40,183 nt of DNA from Nitrososphaerales archaeon (GTDB lineage Archaea; Thermoproteota; Nitrososphaeria; Nitrososphaerales; JACPRH01). Made by a program: the position numbers and the translations under genes. Of this stretch, positions 1 to 8,939 are shown piece by piece; position 1 is the first letter of the stretch, and every line of letters begins with the position of its first letter. Under the pieces are notes generated by a model. That model was not told the origin of the DNA and made no database searches. It saw only the letters and a program-made list of their open reading frames with translations. The stretch spans positions 1-40,183 of the forward strand of contig JASLOE010000005.1 in the NCBI GenBank assembly GCA_030745655.1. Reading direction: 5' to 3'.

Positions 1-55
1 ACACAAGGGCCGCAGAAATTAATATGAAAGCTGTATCTGCTGTATCGATTGCCAT
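1..55 (-). CDS. amt: Ammonium transporter (Amt family), N-terminal fragment truncated by window edge
   Basis: Reverse strand reads MAIDTADTAFILISAALV, resembling the conserved Amt N-terminus; only 18 codons visible. Confidence 0.6.
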   Translation of the reverse strand, partial: MAIDTADTAFILISAALV

Positions 56-348
56 AACACACACATAATGAGTCACAAGTATTTATTAGTTGCCATATTC
101 ATGACTTAATCATCTTAGATAGGCCATTAAAATAATCAAAGAAACACATATGAGACTAATCACAGATATAAATGATAGATCAATTTAGCAACCGCATAAC
201 TATCATTAATCAAGCAGCCTTAATTTATTGATCTATGTTTTTCACTTGATTTCGCTCTTTTTCAGCGATAGTTACAAACATGAACCATTTACTAAATAGA
301 TATAATTAGTCGTATTTAGACCGACTAAACATTAACGTTATACCGTAA

Positions 349-462
349 TGGGCCGACCAGGATTTGAACCTGAGCTACTACCGTGTGAGGGTAGTGTCCT
401 AACCAGGCTATCCCGACGAAAGCAGTATTCTTAAAATCTTTCATCGACTAGACCATCGGCCC
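349..462 (-). tRNA. tRNA-Val(CAC) with a ~40-nt intron in the D-arm
   Basis: Reverse complement GGGCCGATGGTCTAG[40 nt]CCTGGTTAGGACACTACCCTCACACGGTAGTAGCTCAGGTTCAAATCCTGGTCGGCCC + A; acceptor GGGCCGA/TCGGCCC, anticodon stem CTACC/GGTAG with loop CTCACAC; 74 nt after intron removal. Confidence 0.88.
408..447 (-). other. Predicted tRNA-Val intron (non-canonical, D-arm)
   Basis: Extra 40 nt after tRNA nt 15; internal 9-bp pairing CGATGAAAG/CTTTCGTCG; boundary ambiguous by up to 3 nt because of the TAG repeat. Confidence 0.75.
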
Positions 463-585
463 GCCTAAGATTCATCACATATATTAGGAATAAGGATAAC
501 GATTTGCCCAATGTTTGTGCCGCCGATTTTGTTTGATCCAGCATTATCGCTATAATAATTTAAGAGTTGTAAACCAATAAAAATG

Positions 586-753
586 CTATTTCTTTACACC
601 CAGAGATGTATTCTTTTTTCTGAGTGAAGAGCTTTTACAACCCCTACATCTAGATGCCGATATTGGGTTCCTTCGACCACATTTCATGCAAATCTTAAAG
701 TAAAGTCTTCTTTTCTGTGCAATCTGTTTTTTTATAACATCTGTAATCGGCAT
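586..753 (-). CDS. rpl40e: 50S ribosomal protein L40e
   Basis: Zinc-ribbon CMKCGRRNPISASRCRGC followed by a basic tail; internal start MPITDVIKKQ preferred over the longer ORF. Confidence 0.9.
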   Translation of the reverse strand: MPITDVIKKQIAQKRRLYFKICMKCGRRNPISASRCRGCKSSSLRKKNTSLGVKK

Positions 754-887
754 AGCACACTCGACGCTCACACCCCCATTATTATCTTTTAACCCAAAAA
801 TAATTATCTGATACAAGAATAGGCAAGTATATATTTAGGTTTTTTTATCCCGTATTCCAACGTATCGAAACGTTAGGAGTTGAAAGA

Positions 888-1175
888 ATGAGTTACGGAC
901 AAGGACGTGATCGTGGTGGATTTGGCGGATTTAGGTCTTCAAAACCTGCACCCGTTGAAACTGGCAAAGAATACGATGTATCAATAACAGAGATAAGCCG
1001 CCGCGGTGACGGAATAGCTAAAATCGAAGGTTTCATAATTTTCGTAAGTGGAGCAAAGGTTGGTCAACAAGCGAAGATTAAGATCATAGATGTCGCGCCT
1101 AGATTTGCAAAAGCAGAAATAGTCGATGGATCATCAAGTGAAGAAACATCGAGCGAAGAAACAGCAAGTGAATAA
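888..1175 (+). CDS. TRAM-domain RNA-binding protein with RG-rich N-terminus and acidic Ser/Glu tail
   Basis: YDVSITEISRRGDGIAKIEGFIIFVSGAKVGQQAKIKI is a typical TRAM domain. Confidence 0.9.
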   Translation: MSYGQGRDRGGFGGFRSSKPAPVETGKEYDVSITEISRRGDGIAKIEGFIIFVSGAKVGQQAKIKIIDVAPRFAKAEIVDGSSSEETSSEETASE

Positions 1176-1220
1176 TAAGCGTCTATAGAAAGAATGCTTT
1201 TTCATAACCGACAATAACAT

Positions 1221-1252
1221 AGCGGACGTAATTTTTTTATCCGCTTTTTTTT
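1221..1252 (+). terminator. Hairpin plus poly-T, terminator-like
   Basis: AGCGGA ... TCCGCT 6-bp perfect inverted repeat directly followed by TTTTTTT, ~45 nt after the TRAM gene stop. Confidence 0.6.
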
Positions 1253-1371
1253 CTACAATTTTATCTTAGTCATAGAGTTAATCTAAGCAAAAAAAATCAT
1301 TTAGAACATCAATATAGTCAAATCTTGTAAAAAAACAATTAGAAAACTAAAATTAAGAACATAATTAGATA

Positions 1372-1390
1372 CGGAATATATTTAAGCCAC
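1372..1390 (+). promoter_or_regulatory. Archaeal TATA-box promoter for alba
   Basis: ATACGGAATATATTTAAGC about 40 nt upstream of the alba ATG. Confidence 0.5.
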
Positions 1391-1427
1391 TTTAATCAGC
1401 ATACAGGATACAAAGTGATCTAAGAAA

Positions 1428-1700
1428 ATGGAAGGAAATACAGTACTAATAGGAAAAAAACCTGTTATGAACTATGTTCTGGCAGGATTAACCCTCATTC
1501 AAAATGGGGCAGATGTGATAAATATCAAGGCACGTGGAAGAGCCATCAGCAAAGCGGTTGATGTAGCCCAAATAATCACAAAACGATTCGCCACAGATGT
1601 AACAGTCAAAGGCATTGATATTAACACCGAACAAGTAAAGAGCGTAGAGACGGGAAATCTCAACAACGTAAGCTCAATGGAGATACATTTAACAAAATAG
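1428..1700 (+). CDS. albA: DNA/RNA-binding protein Alba
   Basis: VLIGKKPVMNYVLAGLTLIQNGADVINIKARGRAISKAVDVAQIITKRF matches Alba. Confidence 0.96.
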   Translation: MEGNTVLIGKKPVMNYVLAGLTLIQNGADVINIKARGRAISKAVDVAQIITKRFATDVTVKGIDINTEQVKSVETGNLNNVSSMEIHLTK

Positions 1701-1756
1701 CAAACGACAATTCTATTGTTTCAGCAACCTTTTATTAATCCTTTTTTTAACCCAGT

Positions 1757-2278
1757 TTGGACACTAACTTGCAGTTACCAATTTGCTCATTCGACGCAAA
1801 AACAGGAATACTTTGCCCAAAATGCGAAACAAAACTAAAAAATAATCATATCACCAAATCTGATGTAAATATTTCAAAGAAACTCTCAAAGCTAGTGGAT
1901 AAAATTCATGAATTAGACAAAACAACTCTTATTCATGGTATGGAAGTGGAAGGAGGCACTGTTCTAGTGATGAGTAATGGTAGTCATGACAAACTTCGAA
2001 AAAACCAATTATTGTTTAGGCAATTGGAAAATGAATTGAAAAGCAAGTTGTGGATTACAGATATTAAAACATCAAATCGACAGGTTCTTGAAAACATTTT
2101 TTTCCCTGCAAAAATTTTAACCATAAATGTAGTATGGTTGCCTGATGGAAGTAAACTCACAAAAGTAATTGTTCCTGGAAGAAAGACTAAACGTTTTCCA
2201 TTAAATCTAAAGCACGTGAAGAAAGTGGTAAAGGCAGTGATAGGAATAGAGTTACTCATCGAATTTGAAAGAACTTAA
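1757..2278 (+). CDS. NusA-like KH-domain protein upstream of aspS
   Basis: N-terminal CPKCETKL zinc motif, KH-like regions; overlaps aspS start by 14 nt. Confidence 0.65.
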   Translation: MDTNLQLPICSFDAKTGILCPKCETKLKNNHITKSDVNISKKLSKLVDKIHELDKTTLIHGMEVEGGTVLVMSNGSHDKLRKNQLLFRQLENELKSKLWITDIKTSNRQVLENIFFPAKILTINVVWLPDGSKLTKVIVPGRKTKRFPLNLKHVKKVVKAVIGIELLIEFERT

Positions 2279-3602
2279 ATCAAATGGCAGACTTGTGTTG
2301 ATGAGTCCTTTTTTGAGATCCCATTATTGTAAAGAGATATTATCAGAAAAGATAGGTGCTAATGTAACAATTGCAGGATGGATTGAAGATATAAGACCTA
2401 TGGGTTCACTTGTCTTCATGACAATTAGAGATAAAACAGGCGTATCACAAGTTGTATTCAATAAAAATAAAACATCAAATGAGATATTTGTTTTAGCAAA
2501 AAATGTTCCAAGACAGAGTATTGTCTCATTAAAAGGGATTTTAAGTAAAGGAAAGGGAAAAAACATTCCCAAGGAGATACAGGCTAAAGAAATGCATGTT
2601 TTAGGGGAAGCAATCCATCCATTGCTTCTAGACCCAACGGGTCGAGTTAATGCATCAATCGATACACGGCTCAATGCAAGAGCATTAGATCTTCGTAATG
2701 TAAAAACAATGGCAATATTCAAGATAAGACATATCGCATTACAATCTATTCATCGAACCCTCTCTGATGAAGGATTTTTAGAGGTTAATACAGCAAAGAT
2801 TATCGGTCAGGCTGCTGAAGGAGGTGCAACCCTATTTCCATTCGATTATTTTGGAAAAGATGCTTTCCTAGCTCAAAGTCCACAACTGTTTAAAGAGCAG
2901 TTAACAATGTCTCTTGACCGAGTTTTTGAGATTGCGAGTTACTATAGAGCGGAAAAATCTCATACAAGAAGACATCTTAATGAGTTCATAAGTGTAGATA
3001 TTGAGGCAGCATTTGCAGAAAAAGAGGATGTTATGGAATTGGCTGAAAAAATGGTGGAAAATGCCACAGCAGAAGTAATTGAAAAATGTTCTAATGAGTT
3101 ACGAACTCTTGAACACAAGATTGAGGCACCAAAGCGTCCCTTCCAAAAGTTAACATATACCCAAGCTATAAATGAGTTGAACCAAGAAGGAATCAAAATA
3201 AAAGACGGCGATGACTTGAAGGATCATGACTTACAAGTATTAGGAAAAATTCATTCTGAATACTTCTGGATAATAGATTGGCCAGCAAAATTGAAACCAT
3301 TTTATATCGCTAGAACAACTGATGGTAAAAAGGCACTTTCATTTGATCTTCAGTTTGGTTATTTAGAACTTTCTTCAGGTGGAAAACGTGTTTCAGATGG
3401 CAAAGAATTAGAAGAAAGACTAAAAGAATCAGGATTGTCTCCTAAGAACTTTGAAGACCACTTGAAAACTTTTAGGTGGGGTATGCCACCTCACTCAGGA
3501 TGGGGTTTCGGGTTAGATAGATTTTTAATGATTCTAACGGGTATGGAGAATATTCGTGAAGTAGTTTTATATCCTAGAGACCAAGATAGATTATTACCAT
3601 AG
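2265..3602 (+). CDS. aspS: Aspartate--tRNA(Asp/Asn) ligase
   Basis: Class II motifs: LAQSPQLFKEQL, FEIASYYRAEKSHTRRHLNEF, GWGFGLDRFLMILTGMENIREVVLYPRD. Confidence 0.97.
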   Translation: MKELKSNGRLVLMSPFLRSHYCKEILSEKIGANVTIAGWIEDIRPMGSLVFMTIRDKTGVSQVVFNKNKTSNEIFVLAKNVPRQSIVSLKGILSKGKGKNIPKEIQAKEMHVLGEAIHPLLLDPTGRVNASIDTRLNARALDLRNVKTMAIFKIRHIALQSIHRTLSDEGFLEVNTAKIIGQAAEGGATLFPFDYFGKDAFLAQSPQLFKEQLTMSLDRVFEIASYYRAEKSHTRRHLNEFISVDIEAAFAEKEDVMELAEKMVENATAEVIEKCSNELRTLEHKIEAPKRPFQKLTYTQAINELNQEGIKIKDGDDLKDHDLQVLGKIHSEYFWIIDWPAKLKPFYIARTTDGKKALSFDLQFGYLELSSGGKRVSDGKELEERLKESGLSPKNFEDHLKTFRWGMPPHSGWGFGLDRFLMILTGMENIREVVLYPRDQDRLLP

Positions 3603-3652
3603 AGCATCGAAAAAATATTACAATTTGGCACACATAATTATCGTGAACTGAT

Positions 3653-4627
3653 TTGAAAGAAGTAAGATTATCCATTCCAGCTCATTTACATGCTGGTAAT
3701 CCCGATCTAACAGGGGATTTAGGTAGAATCTATGGAACTCTTGGTTTCACTATTGATTCTCCACGGACGTTGATTACGGTAAGAAAATCCAACGGAATAG
3801 AAATCAAAGGTGAAGACCAAGAAAACGCCAAAAAATATGCACGAAGTTTTTTTGAGAAATTCAATATCAATGGAGGAGCTGAAATAATTATTGAAAACTC
3901 CATACCGAAACATCTTGGTATGGGTTCTCAAACAGCACTCGCGTTAGGGATTGGTACAGCATTATCGAAGATTTATGGAATTGATAATGTAAGTTTAGAG
4001 GAAATGGCTTTAAAGCTGGGTAGAGGAACAGTAACAGCTTTAGGGACATATGGATTTAAGTTAGGTGGATTGATTCTTGATGGTGGTTTTAGAACAGATA
4101 TGAAAGGAAAAATGATTCCTCCATTAATTTTTAGGAAAGATATTCCTGAGAATTGGTTTTTTGTAGTGTGTATCCCCAAATCTCCGATACCCAAAATCTT
4201 AGATATAAAATACAATGAAGACGAAGTTTTAAACAATTTGAAACCAATGAAGAAAGAAATTTCAGCAGAACTTTCGAGACTGGTCTTAATGCAAATATTG
4301 CCAAGTTTCTTAGAAGGTGATTTAATTACTTTCGGAAAAGCACTAACAAAGTTCAATAGTAGACTTGGAGGATTCTGGAGTGATTTTCAAGAAGACGCGA
4401 TATATTGTGATCCAATAGTGGAAAATGGAATAAAACTGATGCTTGAAAAAGGTGCTCCAAGTGCTTGTCAAACTTGTTGGGGACCAACATTTTATTCGAT
4501 TGTGGATGGAGAAAAAAAGGCAAATATGATTCAAGATGAATTAAGACAATATATGTTAAATGTTGGAGGTGGAGACGTGTTTTACACAAAATCAAATAAT
4601 AGAGGAGCTAGTGCATCATATTCATAG
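3653..4627 (+). CDS. Divergent beta-ribofuranosylaminobenzene 5'-phosphate synthase-like (GHMP-type) protein, paralogue 1
   Basis: GHMP-like fold motifs PKHLGMGSQTALALG, GRGTVTALGTYGFKLGGLILDGG, QTCWGPTFYSIV; homologous to the ORF at 23245-24210. Confidence 0.85.
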   Translation: MKEVRLSIPAHLHAGNPDLTGDLGRIYGTLGFTIDSPRTLITVRKSNGIEIKGEDQENAKKYARSFFEKFNINGGAEIIIENSIPKHLGMGSQTALALGIGTALSKIYGIDNVSLEEMALKLGRGTVTALGTYGFKLGGLILDGGFRTDMKGKMIPPLIFRKDIPENWFFVVCIPKSPIPKILDIKYNEDEVLNNLKPMKKEISAELSRLVLMQILPSFLEGDLITFGKALTKFNSRLGGFWSDFQEDAIYCDPIVENGIKLMLEKGAPSACQTCWGPTFYSIVDGEKKANMIQDELRQYMLNVGGGDVFYTKSNNRGASASYS

Positions 4628-4653
4628 TATTGGAATTTCAGTGATGAAAAAAG

Positions 4654-5823
4654 ATGGTTAAAGCCATCGGAATAGACCCCGGGACTAAGAGTATTGATAT
4701 ATTTGGATTCGATGATGAAACAAAAAAAATATTAATTGACAAAACAATTCTTCGAGATGAATTCACTAAAAATCCAAAAATTGTTCTAGATGTTCTGAGG
4801 AATCTCACCAAATCCACAGGAAAGTTGGATGTAATTGTAGGTCCAAGTGGTTACGGTATTACCCCAAAAAGAGCATCTGAAACCGAGGATTCTGAAATTC
4901 TTATGGCGACATTCGTTTCTGAGAGTGATATAAAAAGACGATTAAGAATATTGGGAATAAGGGAACTTATGTTTCTTATGAAAAAAGCTAGTGACCTAAA
5001 TATCTGGTTTACCCCTGGGGTAATACATCTCCCAACAGTACCTAGATTTAGAAAAGCTGGGAAAATTGATATGGGGACAGCAGACAAATTATTCAGTGTT
5101 ATAATAGCTATGAAGGACCAAGCTGAAACCCTTAAAATTAAGTACTCTGAAACTTCATTTATTTTAATTGAGATTGGATTTGCATATACATCTGCGATGG
5201 CAGTTGAAAAAGGTGCATTAGTGGATGGAATTGGTGGAACAACAGGAAACATGGGATATCTAGGGATGGGAACCATGGATGGTGAACTTGCGTATGCTAT
5301 CTCTAACTCACTTCAGGATTATTCAAGATTGCTGTTATTCTCTGGTGGCGTATCTTCATTAGCTGGAATTGACCCATTTTCGATTGACATTAAGGATTTT
5401 ATAAGAAAAACAAAGGTAAATAAAAAGACTGAATCAGCATATGAAGCTTTTCAGGAAGGAATTATAAAAAATGTTTTCTCTTTAATTGTCTCCATGAAAG
5501 AATTGCCTAAGGAGATATTATTAAGTGGTAGATTCTTAGGGATAAGCACCTTTAGAAAAGACATTATTTCTATGCTAAATAAAAGAACAAAACCGCTTAG
5601 TATCAATGAAATAAGAACAGTGAAAAAACAATCCGCAAACGTGAAAGAAGCTGCACAAGGTTCAGCAATACTTGCGAACGGAATTGCTGGAGGAAAATAC
5701 AAGCCTATAGTAGAAAATTTAAAGATTTTTGAATCTGAAGGCACTATATTTGATCATATTTATTTGGATAAATCAATTGTTGAAAAGATAAAAGAAACAT
5801 TCACCAAAAATAATCAATTATAA
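4654..5823 (+). CDS. DUF1464 family protein (ASKHA-type kinase-like)
   Basis: N-terminal IGIDPGTKSIDIFGFDD and VGPSGYGI...PGVIHLPTVPRFRKAGKIDMGTADKL. Confidence 0.8.
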   Translation: MVKAIGIDPGTKSIDIFGFDDETKKILIDKTILRDEFTKNPKIVLDVLRNLTKSTGKLDVIVGPSGYGITPKRASETEDSEILMATFVSESDIKRRLRILGIRELMFLMKKASDLNIWFTPGVIHLPTVPRFRKAGKIDMGTADKLFSVIIAMKDQAETLKIKYSETSFILIEIGFAYTSAMAVEKGALVDGIGGTTGNMGYLGMGTMDGELAYAISNSLQDYSRLLLFSGGVSSLAGIDPFSIDIKDFIRKTKVNKKTESAYEAFQEGIIKNVFSLIVSMKELPKEILLSGRFLGISTFRKDIISMLNKRTKPLSINEIRTVKKQSANVKEAAQGSAILANGIAGGKYKPIVENLKIFESEGTIFDHIYLDKSIVEKIKETFTKNNQL

Positions 5824-5870
5824 TTTAGTGATTAAGATAATCTGAATATTATTCGAAATCACAACATATC

Positions 5871-7064
5871 TTAGAGAGCTTTGTAGTTTTCAGACCATTG
5901 GACATATGCTCGAAGCATCTCACCCGAAACACTAGGCCTTCGATTATTTAGAATTCCTTTAAAGTCATCTAAAGTTATTTCCCTTGGTTTTGAATCTTTA
6001 TCTTCAGCTTCACCTTTAGCAAAGAGTTCTGACACAACACTTATCTGAACTGATTGACAAACATCCTTAATGTCGCTTCCAGAGTACCCATCAGTGAGAG
6101 CAGCAAGATCTTCCAGACTAACGTTATCTAATTTGATAGATGCAGTATAATCTCGAAACATCTCTATTCTAGCCTCTTTGTCAGGTAATTGAACATAAAC
6201 TCTCCTTTGGAAACGCCGCAGAAAGGGCCAATCTAAAGCCCAAGGTTTATTTGTAGCACCAATAATATACAAATGAAGAACTTTACCTTTATCAATAATC
6301 CCATCCATTTCTTTGAGGAATTGGTTCCTGACACGAATTTCACCACCTACCTCTTGATTTCTAGATCCAAGTAGAGAATCGAGTTCATCAATAAAAATTA
6401 TAACAGATTGTGCTCCGTTATTTAGCATATCTCGGGCAGAGTTGAATAGTTTGGCTACATTTTTTTCTGCCTCTCCCAACCACTTAGACATTATTGTTGC
6501 TGCATCAACTGTTAAGAAATAGCCGTCTATTTCTGTCGCTGTTGCAGCTGCAAGCATAGTTTTTCCGCACCCAGGAGGACCATACATCAGAATACCCCGA
6601 GGCCATCCAAGTGGAAATAGATCAGGACGTTGCACCGGAAAAATAATTGATTCTCTGAGAGCTTTTTTAGATGCATTCAATCCTATAACATCATTCCAAT
6701 GAACATTAGGTTTTTCTTTCAGGATAAGCTCGTCATAAGATGCCTTAAGCGACTGAACAACCTGAGGAGACTGAGACTCATTACTTGGTTGAACATTTTG
6801 CATTGGTTCATCTGATTGTGAATCAATTATTGAATCTCCATGAATTGAAGAAAGAGCTTTAATTCGCTCTTGATAGGTAGTTGCGCGATCCAAGTAGAGT
6901 TTATTCAGATTATAGTCCGGGTAAATCTTTGCCAATTTTATAAGAGTGGATATAGCTTGTTGGTAACTTTGCACAGCCATACCTCTGGCACCTTGAGAAT
7001 CAAATCGAATAGCCTCAGATGCATATTTACCCGCTGCGTCCTCTAATTCTTTTGCTGCTGACAA
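5871..7064 (-). CDS. cdvC: Vps4/CdvC-type AAA ATPase with N-terminal MIT-like domain
   Basis: Walker A GPPGCGKT, Walker B IIFIDELDSL, Vps4-type SRH; N-terminal three-helix repeat region; adjacent to ESCRT-III genes. Confidence 0.95.
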   Translation of the reverse strand: MSAAKELEDAAGKYASEAIRFDSQGARGMAVQSYQQAISTLIKLAKIYPDYNLNKLYLDRATTYQERIKALSSIHGDSIIDSQSDEPMQNVQPSNESQSPQVVQSLKASYDELILKEKPNVHWNDVIGLNASKKALRESIIFPVQRPDLFPLGWPRGILMYGPPGCGKTMLAAATATEIDGYFLTVDAATIMSKWLGEAEKNVAKLFNSARDMLNNGAQSVIIFIDELDSLLGSRNQEVGGEIRVRNQFLKEMDGIIDKGKVLHLYIIGATNKPWALDWPFLRRFQRRVYVQLPDKEARIEMFRDYTASIKLDNVSLEDLAALTDGYSGSDIKDVCQSVQISVVSELFAKGEAEDKDSKPREITLDDFKGILNNRRPSVSGEMLRAYVQWSENYKAL

Positions 7065-7071
7065 ACTTTTT

Positions 7072-7920
7072 TCACTTTTCTGTATGAGCTGCTTTTAATT
7101 TACCCTCTGATACCAGTTTGAAGACAGATTTCTCCACTTCTTCTGCAGGTAGATCAAGTGTTGCTGCTGCATTGACAACATTCAAACGCTGGTTATTATT
7201 CATTATATATTCGTATACCTTTTCATCTATTGGTTTCTTTCCATTTGGTTTGGACAACATGGTTAGTTGAAAATCATCTTCATCTGATACTTCTCCAGTA
7301 GTTAACACAGCAACCCTTCTTGCTTTATCAAGTAAAGAATCTCCACTTGCAGAAAGAACAGATGATGGAATTCCTTCATTCATTTCGAGAACTTTTTCCT
7401 CAGCAAATAATTTCGCTTTTTCTAATAATTCTTGTCCATTCTCATGTTTAACATCTAATGATACAGATGAAGAGAGATTTCCAAGATTTGTAAGTGTTTC
7501 AGATAAGGTAGCGTTCACTTCTTCAGTAGCATTTTCAAGGGTCGGAACAACTCCTGAAACGGAACTATTTACACCTTTCATAATCTTGAATGCTTCATTC
7601 ATATTTGAATAAACATCACCTACATCACGAATACTTTCTATGCGTACAATTATCTGCGTTAAAGCTAACTCACTTACTTTTACAACCTTCAAAACTTTTG
7701 CCAACTCAGTATGTTCAACCGAAAAGACTTTGGCACTATCTTCATCTTTATTTTCAATAGAACGTACAACTTTCTCAAAAAGAGATTGTCTTCTATGTTC
7801 AAGTCTAAGACGGAGCGATGTAACCTCACGTTTATGAACTTCAATACGCTTCGCAGCTGAAATGAGTTTCTTTTTTAATCCATCCCCACCTCCAAAAATA
7901 CGAATACGATCTAAGTTCAA
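7072..7920 (-). CDS. cdvB: CdvB: ESCRT-III domain protein with C-terminal winged helix
   Basis: Helical ESCRT-III core plus C-terminal IDEKVYEYIMNNNQRLNVVNAAATLDLPAEEVEKSVFKLVSEGKLKA. Confidence 0.9.
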   Translation of the reverse strand: MNLDRIRIFGGGDGLKKKLISAAKRIEVHKREVTSLRLRLEHRRQSLFEKVVRSIENKDEDSAKVFSVEHTELAKVLKVVKVSELALTQIIVRIESIRDVGDVYSNMNEAFKIMKGVNSSVSGVVPTLENATEEVNATLSETLTNLGNLSSSVSLDVKHENGQELLEKAKLFAEEKVLEMNEGIPSSVLSASGDSLLDKARRVAVLTTGEVSDEDDFQLTMLSKPNGKKPIDEKVYEYIMNNNQRLNVVNAAATLDLPAEEVEKSVFKLVSEGKLKAAHTEK

Positions 7921-8050
7921 GAATAATCACCACTAGGATTTAGATATAGATTTCGATGAATCTTCTCTTTTCCAAAATCAAACTAAACACTACTTTTTTT
8001 CACGTGTAAAAAATATGTAATGTGGACAGCAACGCCAATCTCGGAGGTAG

Positions 8051-8060
8051 TTTTTATAAA
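8051..8060 (-). promoter_or_regulatory. Candidate TATA box for cdvB
   Basis: Reverse strand CGGTTTATAAAAACTACC, ~130 nt upstream of the cdvB start. Confidence 0.45.
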
Positions 8061-8110
8061 CCGATACCGAAATGGTGCAACTGCCACATTTTCCTCTTCC
8101 GTTTTTTGGG

Positions 8111-8758
8111 CTAACCGAAGCTTACAGTTCCAGCTTGCGATGTCTCAGCAGTAGCTGGAAGATCTGGGAACTTGTCTTTCATTCTTTGTTCTGCAACGGC
8201 TGATGCTTCAGCCATGATATTCTCTGCCTCTTCGTTTGCTGCTTCGAAGTTCAATGTTGATCCTCCTAATTGTCCAGCATCCACTAAGATACCGCTAAGT
8301 AATCCACTTATCTCGCCTATCTCGTTTTCTGCTTCAGGCAACACACTTGTTAGTCCACCTTTTACTCCTCGAATGACAGACATTGCAGGTGTGAGAGTGA
8401 CGACTATGTCGCCTAGCTCTTGCACAGTGTTAAGCCTCATGGTTATTTGTTCCAAAGCTAGTTGAGCTGAGGTAACCATCTGATTCATCTTTCGAACTTC
8501 CGAAAGTTCATTAGCAAAAACTGATGCATGCGGCATATCGTGTTTTTGAATTGCACTTACTACTTTAGCGAAAATTTTCTTGTCTCTATCTTTTAGTTTT
8601 GTCGATGCTGTATCAAGCTTTGAGATCTGGATTTGAATCCTTCTCGTAGCTTGCTCAAGTCGTGGTTTCAGGGGTCCTGATGACCTCACTGCACCCTTTA
8701 CTTTATCTCCGAATCCTCCGCTTGGTGATTTTGCCCAATTTTTTGTGAAACTTGACAT
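8111..8758 (-). CDS. Second ESCRT-III (CdvB paralogue) lacking the winged helix
   Basis: Same coiled helical core as CdvB (RIQIQISKLDTASTKLKDRDKKIFAKVVSAIQKHD..SVFANELSEVRKM); ends shortly after FPDLPATAETSQ. Confidence 0.88.
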   Translation of the reverse strand: MSSFTKNWAKSPSGGFGDKVKGAVRSSGPLKPRLEQATRRIQIQISKLDTASTKLKDRDKKIFAKVVSAIQKHDMPHASVFANELSEVRKMNQMVTSAQLALEQITMRLNTVQELGDIVVTLTPAMSVIRGVKGGLTSVLPEAENEIGEISGLLSGILVDAGQLGGSTLNFEAANEEAENIMAEASAVAEQRMKDKFPDLPATAETSQAGTVSFG

Positions 8759-8939
8759 AGATATTTACACTATTCAAATTAGATAAGATGTTTGAGCGAT
8801 AAGAGACTAGGTATAACATATTCAACTAAAAACAAAAAAAAGTTAACGTGATTACAGATACTGTCTCATTTGGGAACACTCCCCTTTTAATTAAATAGAT
8901 TTATTTATTTACAGATTTTAGAATCTAAGGACATAATCA

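Noticed and set aside
1984-2259. Antisense ORF opposite the KH-domain gene
   Set aside because: Lies within a well-supported coding gene on the other strand; low-complexity composition
2324-2722. 132-aa antisense ORF in aspS
   Set aside because: Opposite a confidently identified synthetase
3973-4356. 127-aa antisense ORF in the RFAP synthase paralogue
   Set aside because: Shadow ORF; Ser/Ile/Pro-rich reverse-complement composition
4851-5276. 141-aa antisense ORF in the DUF1464 gene
   Set aside because: Shadow ORF, no recognisable domain
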